From: Stachybotrys elegans
Lineage: Eukaryota; Ascomycota; Sordariomycetes; Hypocreales; Stachybotryaceae
DNA length: 64,000 nt
Assembly: GCA_020746835.1 (NCBI GenBank)
Contig: JAGPNK010000006.1
Span: 868,001-932,000, forward strand
Direction: 5' to 3'
Both the position numbers and the translations under genes were made by a program. The notes beneath the pieces are model-generated. The model did no database searches, had not been told where the DNA came from, and was given only the letters and a program-made list of their open reading frames with translations. Below, piece by piece: positions 9,198 through 20,417 of the stretch (position 1 is the stretch's first letter; each line of letters opens with the position of its first letter).

Positions 9198-12166
9198 GTC
9201 GATCAGCTGAGAGATGAAGCAGCCTCGTGAAGTCTCGATTCTGATCAAGTTGGACGGCAGTTATCAAACAAGATATCTGTAATTTGAAACAGCCCTACAA
9301 TGCCTTTCTTGGGATGACTCACTGTGGACATATGCTGTGACAAAGAACCAGTCATGAATCTAGTTGAGAGGATGCGGCTAATAACGTCAAGGGCGTGGTT
9401 GTGCATAGACCAACCCCGCTTCCCGCGTAATCATAGCGCATGCCTCCATCCTAAACACAATTGGAAGCTGTCTACGGTTGCCACGCCAAGTCGAGAGAGA
9501 CGACGGAGCCGAAGCTCCTGAGTGAGTAGCCGGTAAACAGCAACACACTGTATGCTAACCTGCAGAAAGGAGTGGCTACAGTTGGGGGATCTGCATCACT
9601 CGTTCGACGCCAAGGCCTCCAGTTGCCCCAAAATGGTGCAGAGCCCGAGACTTTTGATGAATAGTTTGATGATGGTGGCCTGAGTTTCTGGGGTTGTCCG
9701 TTCGAGTTACACAAAGGAAGCAAGCCTTGGCGGAAAGGTCCGTACAACCGTCGTTGTTGACTGGCTGACCAGACCAACTGCCACTGCATACAGGCCAAAG
9801 GTCAACAGAAAGCTTGGAGGTCCTCTCACTCCTCTCACTCCTCTTGCTCACCCCATGGGATTTAGAACGAACAGTCGTGGCTGGGCGAGCATCTTTGGCC
9901 CCAATGATGGCAGCGACTCCGCGGATGCGTCAACTTGTAGCGCTCACTTCCTGTCCAATAGTATCGAATTGTTAATTGCACTTCTCAAGCCAGGTTCACC
10001 AGTGGTGGGAACACGGAAGCCGAACGGGCGTAGGGATGTATGTGCAGGGAGTTTGGGGCCGAGGGAAAGGGAAGGTAGATGCTGTCTGCCTCGTCAGGAT
10101 TCATCCGTCAAGGATGCTTGGAGGAGGATATTCTAGAAGGGAATTGCTCATTCTCCCAACCCATTGAAAACCTTATTGCGGGCCATGCTGCTTCTTTGGG
10201 TAGCCCCCGAGCCACTTTCTCGATGTTTGACATGTTTGACGTTCCACAAGCATCATTCTGCATGGCGCATAGCCGTGCTTGGGCTGTGCAACAAGCTCCC
10301 CTCGGTACCCCTCGCTCTATACGGATCGCCTGTCGATGCGGCCTGCCTTCCCGATCATCGTCAGCCTTACAAGCAGCCTGAACACTAGTGTGCCAGCAGC
10401 CGGATCCACGAACTACCGAGGTCTCTCTGTCTTTGCCGAATGTGGAGGCAGATACTCATCCATCAGTCATTGGATGTGAGAAACCCCCGCCTTGGCCCAG
10501 CCAAGAGGTGGTGGCTCTTTGACCATTGCTTACTGGCACCCCCCTGCCCGCCCAGTTGCCTTGGTGGCCAGTCGGGTCGACTCTCGGACTAATGGCGTCG
10601 AGGGAGCATGCTCCCAGATTTTGTTTGTTGAGAGCGGGTGGGTGAGAAATATGGAACATTCATTTACATTACGTTCCCAGACCTTGTGAGCTGTTGGTGG
10701 GGGGGTGCTCAGCTTTGCTGCTATAGGCTGTCAATGGCCGTCGGTGCCGTCCTCTCGAGGAAAGATAGGCGTAAAACTCCATCTTTCTGGCCCCCAATGA
10801 ATGTAACCTCGTCTGGTACGGAATGGCCGACGGGCGCCAAAAGGGCCTGCATAATACATGCAAGCGCCTATGTAATCTCTGCGCGAGCTTGCAGGTGTCC
10901 ATATTTCTTTGTGTAACCTGCATGTCCTGGTGACCATTGGTGCCGGCTGGTCTCTGTTGGGTTGTCGACGAGATGCCAGGATTCTCACACCCCACGGGCA
11001 ACACTCGCTGCCGAACAAAGATACGCATCCGTGTTCTTCTCCATTCTCACAGTGCGCTCGATGCCAAGGTCCTCGCCTAAGGTTGCTTTGTTGGCCCAAG
11101 TGGGCATGCAGCCCGGCCGTGCATGTCATCAAACGCGGTGGTCAGCAAACAACATTTCTCGTCAGTGCTGATGCAGAGGTGGTGGACCTGCTATCGCGAT
11201 AGAGTATGTCCTCTCGACGGCATCTGCGCCTCGTCCAAGCTCATGGCCTGAGGACGCGTTGCCATGGGTATTTCCTGGGGAAGGAAAGTCGTAGGTTGTC
11301 TGTGATGCGCAAATACCACGCTAGTTTGTGTTGTAGAGCGGCCGATATTTGAAATACGCAATATCTCCAAACTTATTCGTGTCAACCTCGCGGATTGCCT
11401 CCCTTTCTGGAACCTTGCCACCTCCTGGCCACCATATGGAGCTGGCTGCGCTGGCAAGGTCGGTCTCACCTCGTCCAAGCTTATACCCGCGCGCGGAATT
11501 GCCTGGAGTGCATATTTGGTCCTCTGTCATAAGGCGAAGGGCCTCACCTTCTGTATCCTGACCGATGAGGCGCGACAGAGTTCGTTAGCCGAAAGCGAGC
11601 GTGGCTCTGCCTATGCAGACCATGACTGGCTCAAGGGGGCCCTGTGCAAAGAGAGAGAGAGAGAGACCCATGGTCGGCGTTCTCAGTTTTGTCTTGCCTC
11701 GTAGGGCTGACTGCATGGCTCGGATGCGTGGAGACGGGTGGGTTTGATGCAGCCACACGCATGCAGGTATAGATGAAATGCCGTGTCCTTGTTGGATGTC
11801 CAGAGATCTCCTCCTAAGTCTCCGTCATTGCTGGTGATTTCGTGTGAGGCCGCTGGGCCAATAATGAGCTGAATGTAGTCAACACTGCCTGTGGAGGTCT
11901 CCTGCACTGATTCGCACATTCGGCCATGGGGAGATAAATCGAGTCTTTCCTTTCTCTCGCGAGCGAGGATCCCCAATCTACCCCCTAGGCTTGTTGACCT
12001 ATCTGCTCTTTCCATCCTGGTCCCAGATCAGGTCAGATTTCGGCCAAAATCGAGCGTATAAAGGACCAACACTGGATCTGCCTCGTCCAGGGGTACCCGC
12101 TGGCTCCAGAACGCAGAAGGCTTTCCCCCTCCCTCTCCCTCGATTATCCGTCCACTGGCATTTCCG
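9198..12166. other. Gene-poor island of about 3 kb
   Basis: No open frame here has recognisable domains, sustained fungal codon bias or splice-linked continuation. The right end (after about 12050) should hold the promoter of the zinc-cluster gene. I see no terminal repeats, transposase or tRNA. Confidence 0.45.
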
Positions 12167-13321
12167 ATGGCGCAGCCCTATAGAACCACAATGCACACAT
12201 TGCCACAGAATGATTTATTCGCCGCAGTCGGTAGTGGACAGAACCCTTTCGAAGCGAAAACCGTGGCCGCGTGAGATGCGTCAGTGTCCCTGATAACCTG
12301 ACAAGATGCTGACAGCTCTGTAGTTCCGCGGTCAATCTATCTGCCAATGTAGCATTCTCGAGTGCGAGACGACCAAGACCGACGCGAGCCAAATTTCCCA
12401 AGGTGCGCACAGGATGTATAACATGTGAGTCTCGGTCATTCGAAATGCGCCATCGGGATACGTTGCTGACTGGACCAGGCAAGTAAGTAGACGCAAGTCA
12501 CACGAAACAGCTCTCTTTGCTCAGACTTTGCTTGCAGGCAACGCCATGTCAAGTGCGATGAAGCGAAGCCCGATTGCCGTCGGTGCATAAAGTTGAAAGG
12601 ATCATGCAGTGGATATAATCCAGATGTCTACTCGTCAGGCTCGGTGTCTGACCGCGACGTCGAATCCCCAGCAAGCCACGATCAAGACAGGCTAAGTCGC
12701 AGCCCGGGATCGCAATACAGCACGCGGCGCGCCTCGGACGATATCGGGTTCCTCTCAGAGATACAAGCAGGGTGTATGGATGCTCATGGGGTGCTTGATT
12801 TTCTTCAGGATGCCACCGAGCCGGGAGTCGACGATGACATTTCTATCTTCGGTGACATGTTTTGGAGAGACGAGCTACCACATCTCTGCAAGCATGACGC
12901 GGCAGTCCGAGCGGCCAACTTTGCTGTCCATAGCCTCATCAGGGCCAAGGAGCCGCTCTCGATGGGGTCCGGAGACGGCTTTGCAAAGGACCGACACAGG
13001 AGTGCGTTGCACTCATACGGGACTGCTATCCAGGAAGCCATCGAAGCTATCAAGAAGAGTCAGAGTAGTCAGGATTTCCGACCAGCCATTCTCTGCTCCA
13101 TGCTTTTCGTCATCTTCGAGGTTATCAATGGAGATATCGACTTGGCCGAGCGGCACATCTCCGGCGGCCAACGGCTGATGGACGAGTTCTGCCGGACGCA
13201 TACACCTGCTTGTACTAGCAGAACCCCTAGTCTCAAGCGAGAGCTGAGACATGTTCTTCGGTATCTTGCCTTGCAGGCAAAGGAGAGAGAAGTCGTGATG
13301 ACCGGTGCCTTTGAGCGGTAG
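12167..13321 (+). CDS. Short Zn(II)2Cys6 transcription factor with a 4-nt microexon
   Basis: Model: exons 12167-12270, 12324-12424, 12479-12482 and 12538-13321, giving 330 residues; the three introns are 53-55 bp. The joined frame yields a perfect fungal zinc cluster with cysteines at 66, 69, 76, 83, 86 and 93 (spacing 2-6-6-2-6), preceded by VRTG and followed by SGY, typical of DNA-binding regulators. Residues 94-330 resemble the start of the fungal-specific regulatory region of aspercryptin-type C6 factors (WRDELPHLC, ANFAVHSL). That region usually runs to about 450-550 residues, so this protein is short and may be C-terminally truncated. The first exon is the least certain part. A model without the microexon needs a weak donor at 12429 and puts Glu where Lys/Arg is normal. 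The gene borders a gene-poor island. Confidence 0.65.
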
Positions 13322-14070
13322 CAGCACAAGCAGATTGGCATTCGCGGGCATCGAGTGACCTGGAGGTCACATCATTCCCTGCAGAGAGCCCCCTAGTCCA
13401 CTCTCCCCGGCGCTCTTTGTCCAAGGGAGGAGGAGGGAGGGCTCCGTGAGTGAGAATCGTTGCGTGGCGGCTAATGCCGATGCGCAGAGCACAATAGCAG
13501 CAGTTTGATGCCACGAGAGGGGGCGACGATGCCTCAGACCATGGTCGGTGGGTTTGGGAGTTGCAGGCCACCATGTGGCGAGATGCTGTCCGGATGAGCC
13601 AGCATTCTGTCGGGTCATTTCGAGCTTGGTGCAATAAAATCCGTTCCAGATACCCCAGTACCAGGCAGGCAGCCGGCTTGATCAGTACAAACGGACGGAA
13701 GACATGCCCAACGGCTGCAGTGGCGCGTAAAGGAGTAGAGCGATCTGCCTTGGTAAGGTATAGGTATATCTGTTAACTCGATTTTTTACCTTTTGGTCAT
13801 TCCAGTTTGATGCTATGGAAATTTGCCAGCTCCAGAATAGGATAGTGGGGGGTTTTGAACATCGATAGGCAGGTAGTAGGTAGGTTAGGAGGCAAGAGTG
13901 GTGGAAGGAGGGGCATCATTACCAAAACAACCTACTTACCTATTACCTACCAACCTTGCGAGCTTCCCAATCCCCAAGAACACCTTCGTTTCCTCGAGCA
14001 GTTGTGTTGAATACGCGTCATTGGGCTATCTTCTGCTTCACGTGCCGATTCTATACCCGATTCCACAGAT
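13322..14070. other. Intergenic region with TAGGTAGG-type repeats
   Basis: Between the zinc-cluster gene and PSF2. No convincing gene. Contains GGTAGG-rich sequence at about 13868-13890 and its approximate inverse (ACCTACC-rich) at about 13928-13952, close to the PSF2 start. Confidence 0.5.
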
Positions 14071-14905
14071 ATGGCTTTGCCATTGCCCCCGGGCCTGGTC
14101 CCTACAGAAATCGCCTTCTTGTGTGAGATGGAGCTTGTTACCGTCGTCCCCCGCCAGCGACTCGAGGCCATACAATTACTTGCTGTCAGCGCGTCCCCTC
14201 GGCGCGTCCGTCGCGATTTTTAGGAACAAGGCATCTCTGACTCGGACATAGGGTGCGACTCCAAACCTCCGCCCTCCGCACAGAAGCAACATTCCACTCT
14301 GGCTAGCCATCCTTCTAAAGAAGCAGCGCCGGGCCAATATCGTGCCACCACCCTGGTTACACCCCGACTCTCTCCGCGATGTCATTCACCATGAGACCAA
14401 GATTGATACCAACGGCTGGGCTCCTCCACCACCGCCCCCAGTTGTCGCCGACAGCAGAGGCAATGCTCGACCATTGAATAGCCACGCCAACGACGATGTC
14501 CTTCTGTCCCCACCGTTCCTTCCCTCATGCACTTCCGACGCGCCATCTGGCGCATTGCCTTTCCACTGGTTCGAGTTTGCCGAGATCATGCTTGCGCATG
14601 CCAGCGACGACGTTCCCGCCTCTGCTGAAGTCCGGTCGCTACTTCGAGATCTACAGGAGGTCAGAGCTGCAAAGATGAGAGCCAGTACTGTCCAGTTGGA
14701 AACTGGCGTTGATGGCGTGATGAGCCTCCGTGGTGTTGGGGCCATGGAGCTCGCAGAGAGCAGAGGCTTCATCACCGGTGTAGTGGAGGGCGTAAGAAAG
14801 ATCGGAGCCAGTGCTGAGCTCACGCGGCGCGAAGAGCAGGAACAACGCGGTGGCCGTGAGGCCGACGAGGATGATGAAGCCAGTGACGAGGAGATGGGGT
14901 TCTAA
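14071..14905 (+). CDS. PSF2: GINS complex subunit Psf2
   Basis: Subunit of the GINS tetramer (Sld5-Psf1-Psf2-Psf3), which with Cdc45 and Mcm2-7 forms the replicative helicase. Two exons, 14071-14184 and 14252-14905, give 255 residues. The first reads [28 protein letters not shown], the conserved Psf2 N-terminus; the second opens with the conserved block [22 protein letters not shown]. The acceptor is good (branch CTGAC, CATAG) but the donor is weak (GTCAGC), so a codon or so at the junction is uncertain. The middle [11 protein letters not shown] is also Psf2-like. The acidic Glu/Asp C-terminus ([15 protein letters not shown]) is common in fungal members. Confidence 0.9.
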
Positions 14906-15088
14906 CATTACGCTTCGAGAATCGACAAATCTGAGCATCGGCGATGCGTTATGGCTTTCCTTCAGACCATATCGAGTTTCGCAGTCGAGTAAGCATCTCT
15001 TTAACATTCAACAATTATTTATATACTAATTGCTACAGGAGCCCAAAACTCTGCCAAACAGTGGTACCAGCCATGTCCGAAGCCCATA

Positions 15089-15688
15089 TCAAGAACAAAG
15101 ATCTTGCCAAGGGCAAACGATGCGTGTGTATCCCAGATACCCCATGCGAATATCGTATGGCGCAACCGAATCGCTGGCCTGCCAGGGCATTCAGCGTAAG
15201 CCAATATACTCCGGTGGGTTCTCAACCTTGGGACTTACTGTCGATCCAGAGTGTTGAAACCGACGATCCGACTGGGCAGAATTCCTCCTCGCGCGTTGAA
15301 TTGCATCTTCCTCTCGGGTGAAAGGCCAGACTCGCTCTTCGCTGCTCAAGCTTCGCTTTATCACCCTTTCCGGGCTCTGCTGTGGTTCGTTCTGCGGTTG
15401 GGCCTCTGGCGTCTTCTCTTGGGACACCGGGACATGGGGACTGATTCCGGATGGCCGAGCACGACTCCTCAGGGCTCTGGGCGCGGTACTATGAGGGGGA
15501 GTTCGAATGATGATCTTGGGCCGCGCGCGCCGCCGAACCTCAGCAAATATCATTGGTTCTGGGTCGGCAGGTAGCGAATCAATTGGCCGGCCTCTGTCAT
15601 CAAGACCTCGCATCAGCGGGGGTGCACCTCGCAGCTTGGCTCGAGATCTGGTCAGCCTCAATGGCGTGGGTGTGTCCTTTCTGCGCGG
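15089..15688 (-). CDS. Hypothetical basic protein, two exons
   Basis: Not recognised. Exons 15239-15688 and 15089-15178 join across a 60-bp intron (GTAAGT...GGCAG) to give 179 residues. The protein is basic and Pro/Arg-rich (MPRRKDTPTPLRLTRSRAKL), with a repeated Arg/Pro style and no signal peptide or membrane segment. The composition suggests a disordered, possibly nuclear protein. The frame stays open upstream of the chosen ATG to 16012, but that part looks non-coding. Evidence is limited to frame length, canonical splice signals and composition, so it may not be a real gene. It is convergent with PSF2. Confidence 0.4.
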
Positions 15689-16732
15689 CATGTCGTGGCA
15701 CAAAGATTGAGGATATTCAGAAAGTTGTACGTCAGGCGTGATGTTGGTATTTGGTATAGATATATTGATTGGCCTGGATAGACGAACTCTTATATTATAT
15801 GAACATGCTTTTGGGTATGCGATGCCATCTACGCTCGTAGTGGACATCAAGCCTATTTGTACGATGCTCACCTTTGTTAAAAGAAGACGTTTGGGTAGCA
15901 CATGGAGCGTTCCTTTCATCAAGGGACTAGACAAAAGAAAAGAATCACTGTAGCGCTTTTCCATATTGCAATGACAAGCACGCCGCTCTAACACAGCATT
16001 CATAAAGGCCATTCACCTTCCAGAACGTGTGGGAATCTGCTTCAACCAGGCCACTAAGGGCAAGCAGTGACCGCTGATGTCTTTTTGGACGAAAATAGCA
16101 ACAAAAAACAAACCAAAAACAAAGCTACGACTGTGAATACACACTCGATATCTCACATGGCGGACTTGATCCGACAGGAAGTCGAAGGTCATTCACCCAC
16201 GGGTGCATCCCGCCAGCATAACCTATTTATTTCATGATCTGAAGCTGACTGGTTCGCATCCGCTTGACTCATCTACTCCGCAAAACCAACGGATTAAGAG
16301 CAGTTGCGAGCTAAGCCGCAAAGAGCGTGAGCACCTCATTGTACAAAGGGACCTTGGAATTACAAACCGCCTTTTGTCAAAGGATTGGCTCATGTAATTA
16401 TCGGGAAGGCCATCGTGTGTTGAGGCGGGTGGGCCTCGGGTACCTGAATCCGAATGACGCACGTACGTCGTTAGTGCCTTGGGCAAGCTGTTTCCAGGCA
16501 ACGGGCTACAACAGGCAGTCGCATTGGAGGGATCATCCCCCACACTTCCTGTCTCGGCCTGATAAGAGCTCAGCCGAGCACCGCCTCACGTGTGTCGGCT
16601 CGATAGCGATACTACCTACTCGGTAGTTCTGAGCTCGTCGTCATCACTCTGCCTGAGCCGTTTCAATCCCATCTTTGCACATTGCTTCTTCCTCGAACCC
16701 CAGCTTTCCTTCCTTACCTTCGAGTACCAGCT
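15689..16732. promoter_or_regulatory. Divergent upstream region of the orphan gene and LAP1
   Basis: No gene is visible. It should carry the promoter of the aminopeptidase (right side) and perhaps of the orphan gene (left side). A palindromic GGCATGTGAG-like or other named factor site was not identified with confidence. Confidence 0.4.
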
Positions 16733-18029
16733 ATGAAGTTCTCTCAGGCTTCCCTCCTCGCGGCCTGCGTGCCCGTCGCCTCTGCGCGATTCATCGAGCT
16801 GCACGAGACTGACAGCGCCAACGTCAACCTCGAGCCGGCCGAGACGTTCCTCGTTGAGTTTGCCCCCGGAAAGACCCAGTGGGTTACCGAGGATGAGAAG
16901 TGGGAGCTTCGCCGAGTGAGTCGCGGTTCCTGGATGACTTGGGATGCGTGCTGATCCAAGGTCTGCAGAATGGAGTCAACTTCATGGACATTACCGAGAC
17001 CCAAGACCTGGGTTCCCGAGGCATCGCTGCCCAAGGCACCGTCGAGTTTCCCGAGAAGTGCACCGAACAAAAGGCCTTGGATAAGCTGTTTGGCAAGCTG
17101 GACAAGAGCAACATGAAGGCGAACCTCGAGAAGCTTACCAGCTTCCACACCCGCTACTACAAGTCCCAGACTGGCCTCGAGTCGTCTGACTGGGTTCTGA
17201 AGAAGGTTGATGAGATCATCAAGGGCGCTGGCGCCGAAGATGTGGTACACGTCGAGAGTTTCCCCCACACGTGGCAGCAGCACTCTGTCATTGCCACCAT
17301 TCCCGGCAAGTCCAACAGCACCATTGTCATTGGAGCCCATCAGGACTCCATCAATCTATTCTTCCCCTCCTTCCTGGCTGCTCCAGGTGCCGACGATGAT
17401 GGCAGTGGTACCGTGACCATCATGGAGGCCTTCCGGGCTCTGCTGCAGTCCAAGGAGGTGATTGCTGGTAACGCCACCAACACCATCGAGTTCCATTGGT
17501 ACAGCGCTGAGGAGGGCGGTCTTCTCGGAAGCCAAGCCATCTTCAAATCGTACGAGGAGAGCGACCGCGACGTCAAGGCCATGCTCCAGCAGGATATGAC
17601 TGGTTTTGTTCAAAAGACTCTCGACGGCGGCGAGCCCGAGAGCGTGGGTGTCATCATGGACTTTGTTGACCCTGGTCTGACTAGCTTTATTAAGACCGTC
17701 ATTGAGGAGGCAAGTTTGATAGCCAATCCCACTGCCCGCATCAAACTAACCGAGTGTAGTACTGCGACATTCCCTGGGTCGAGACAAAGTGTGGCTACGC
17801 TTGCTCTGACCATGCCTCGGCCTCCAAGGCTGGCTACCCCTCTGCTTTTGTCATTGAGTCTGCATTCGAGAACTCTGACCCCCACATCCACACCACCGAG
17901 GACTTGATCAGCTACCTGTCGTTCGACCACATGCTTCAGCATGCCCGCATGACGCTGGGTCTCGTGTACGAGCTGGGCTTCCACGACTTTTCTTCCAAGT
18001 CGGAGGCCGAGGACCGCATCGAGCTGTAG
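16733..18029 (+). CDS. LAP1: Secreted leucine aminopeptidase (M28)
   Basis: Extracellular zinc exopeptidase releasing N-terminal residues from peptides. Three exons (16733-16915, 16969-17709, 17760-18029) give 397 residues, the usual size. Signal peptide [18 protein letters not shown] is followed by a propeptide, then the M28 catalytic domain. Di-zinc site residues can be read: His185 (GAHQDS), Asp in the ADDDGSG block (203-205), Glu242/243 ([10 protein letters not shown]; one general base, one ligand), Asp270 (QQDMTG) and His352 (HIHTTED). The [11 protein letters not shown] block carries the family's disulfide cysteines. The second intron begins GCAAGT rather than GT; reading through it destroys the conserved VIEEYCDIPW-ETKCGY block, so the GC donor is well supported. 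Confidence 0.95.
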
Positions 18030-18372
18030 AATGGCCCTGTAACAGTGTAACGGAATGGCATTTGTTTAGCATGATGGACGAGTTTCATGCCAGTGTTTTC
18101 ATAAGAACCTTTACATCGCGTTGTCTAAGTATCCTTGTTTTTTGACCTATAATAGCCGACCAAATTGACGGATAAATCATTGATTTTGTATGTGAAAATC
18201 ATACTAAACACCAACCAGAAGCCCCTCATATGTACAGATTGACCTGTGTACTCTAATGACATGATGGGTATCGTCACAGGACCCAACATCTACCATGCCT
18301 CTTCGCCATATCCAGTCCAAAACGACAAACACCGCCCAATATGCACATGTTGTTCTATATCATCACGTCATT
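18030..18372. other. Convergent 3' region LAP1 / NAF1
   Basis: 343 bp between two stop codons. AT-rich, as expected for 3' UTRs and polyadenylation signals of both genes. Nothing else seen. Confidence 0.6.
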
Positions 18373-19979
18373 TTACTGCCCCGGGCCTCCCTGAGGTGGC
18401 GGCGGCGGCTGCTGGCCCGGCCACTGCGGCTGCCCATTCTGAGCATTCTGCTGCATCTGGCTCATGAGAGCTGCGAAGAATGCGGGGTTCACGAATGCGC
18501 CGTTGGGGGCAGGCTGGCCCTGGGCGTTGCCGTTCCAGCCGGGCGGCGGGGGAGGGGGACAGGCAACGAGGCGGAGCCTGGTTGCTGGGGCCAGCCGGGG
18601 AGCTGGAAGTTGAAGTTGGGCATGGTCGCTGGAGGAGGCAGTTGCGCCGGACCTCCTTGGGGCGGTAGTGAGTACCCGTCCCGGCTTTGACCAAACCCAC
18701 CGCCGCGGCCTCCCCTACCGGAGCCCCTTCCCCGGCCGCCTCGTCCTCGGTGGTCGCCTCGACGGCCACGCTGTGGACCGTTGCGTGAGGGCTCGTATGT
18801 CTCGTTGGTAACGGGGCCCTCGCCATAGTTGGAAGGGCGGGCGAGGGGCTTGTAAGGTCCATCATCTTCGTCGTCATAGTTGAGGCCTCCGTCAGGGCGG
18901 ACCTCCTGTCGCAGGGGATGAGGCTGGCCAGCGTTCTTGCCTGCCTTCTTCTCCTGCTTCTTCTTCTTGAGAGAGCGCTTATACTCGGCCTCCTTCTCAT
19001 CATCGGAGAACTCCATCTCCTCGTCGCCAACCTCCTCATCGTGCAGGTTACTGGCGTCGGAGCCCTTGACGGCCTTGAGCGGCTCCGTGAAGACATATGA
19101 GGCGTGCTGCTCTGCGTAAAAGATCTTATCGCCAACCTTGAGACCCAGTTCCTGGATCTCCTCAGGTGTGTTGAAGTACACGGTATACATGGGCTGGAGC
19201 ACCTTGCCAATTGTTTCGGCGACGGCGCCGATAACGACGCGCTCGGCCGTGCAAACGACGGAACCGGTGTCGAGCACCTGGTACTCTCCTGGAGTGATGG
19301 CCTTGATAACGATGATGGTGTCCACGATGTGTTCGATGGCTCCCAGCTCTTCAATTTTCATGTCGGGCGTAATGGTTACGTCGGGCCTGGGAATGACCTC
19401 TTCGGGCAGCTCGTTCTTTGTGCGGAGATTCTGTGCGCCGGCACCTTTGGCCTTGTCGCCTTCGTCGTCCGAGCCACCCTCGGCTTCCATCAACAACCTT
19501 GCGGTTTCCTCCACACCCATCAGCTCGTAACCCTCATTATCTGAGTCTTCGTCGGAGGAGTCGGAGCTGGAGGATTCTGAGGACGATTCATACGGCGAGG
19601 AATCAATCTCCCATTCGGGATGCTCTCCTTGGTCGTTCTGGAGTTCGACCGGTGGTTCCTGGTTGTCCGGGGCTGCTGAGGGTGCCTGGGAGGTCTGGCC
19701 ATTGGTGGAGCTGAGGCCATTGATGGCTGCCTCCAGGGCGTCTGTAAGATCTTCGGAGCCGGCTGGTTGGTCTACTACCATTGCATCTGTGCCTGGTGCC
19801 TGTGCTTGCGTCTCAGTGACATTCGAATCCGTCATAGGCTCGTCCTTGGGTTCGTTCTTTGCGGGGGAATCTTCTGGTACAGCGCTGTGGGCGGCGGCAA
19901 CGGCGAGATCGGGAGGAAGAGGTGGGAGAGTCTCGTTAGGCTTGGCAAAGCCCAGCCCAGGTATCTGGAACCCTGACAT
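18373..19979 (-). CDS. NAF1: H/ACA snoRNP assembly factor Naf1, with an apparent C-terminal frameshift
   Basis: Nuclear chaperone that binds Cbf5 early in H/ACA snoRNP assembly and is later replaced by Gar1. Start at MSGFQIPGLGF (19979). An acidic/Ser-rich N-terminus leads to the Gar1-like barrel (ERVVIGAVAETIGKVLQPMYTVYF, then LKVGDKIFYAEQHASYVF), a Lys-rich helix (KRSLKKKKQEKKAGK) and an RGG-type tail. The frame then runs into an unlikely ending (PRRPAGTATPRASLPPTAHS, stop near 18489). The expected tail, NGAFVNPAFFAALMSQMQQNAQNG and on to GGPGQ, is present in another frame and stops at 18373. Adding one base in the C-rich tract near 18548-18562 restores continuity (about 535 residues). Either an assembly or sequencing indel or a real frameshift. 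The core domain is unaffected. Confidence 0.88.
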
Positions 19980-20417
19980 TGTGACAAGACACTGATGAAG
20001 ATGTACTCGAGCGGCGGGGCAGTTGAAGTATACAAGGCTTCTGCGTTCGTCGGGGATGGGGGACTGATAAATAAGGAATAGGATTGGAGCGAGATACAAT
20101 TCACGCCCCGTTGCGCCCGCTGAGCAATATATACTGCGTTATGTATGTATCGGCAACTTTCAGAACGAAGCAGTCCCAGCAAAAGAGAGGCGGCAAGAAC
20201 ATGAACTTTTTTGGCGGCGTATGGCAGAAAAAAAATCTTGATAACGATAACGGTGGATCCTCGGCATTCACTGGTCCAGGCACAGCGGCTTTCATTGAAG
20301 GGCTCATTCAGCAACAGCAAGGACCCACTGGCATGCGTCCCCAAAAGTTGGGGCAGGAGCTTCAAGCTTGCCCAGCACTTCTAGAATCATCACGACCTTC
20401 GCATCTCGGGAATAGCC
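19980..20417. promoter_or_regulatory. Divergent promoter NAF1 / ALG9
   Basis: A 438-bp region shared by two start codons facing away from each other. No specific motif is assigned. Confidence 0.55.
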
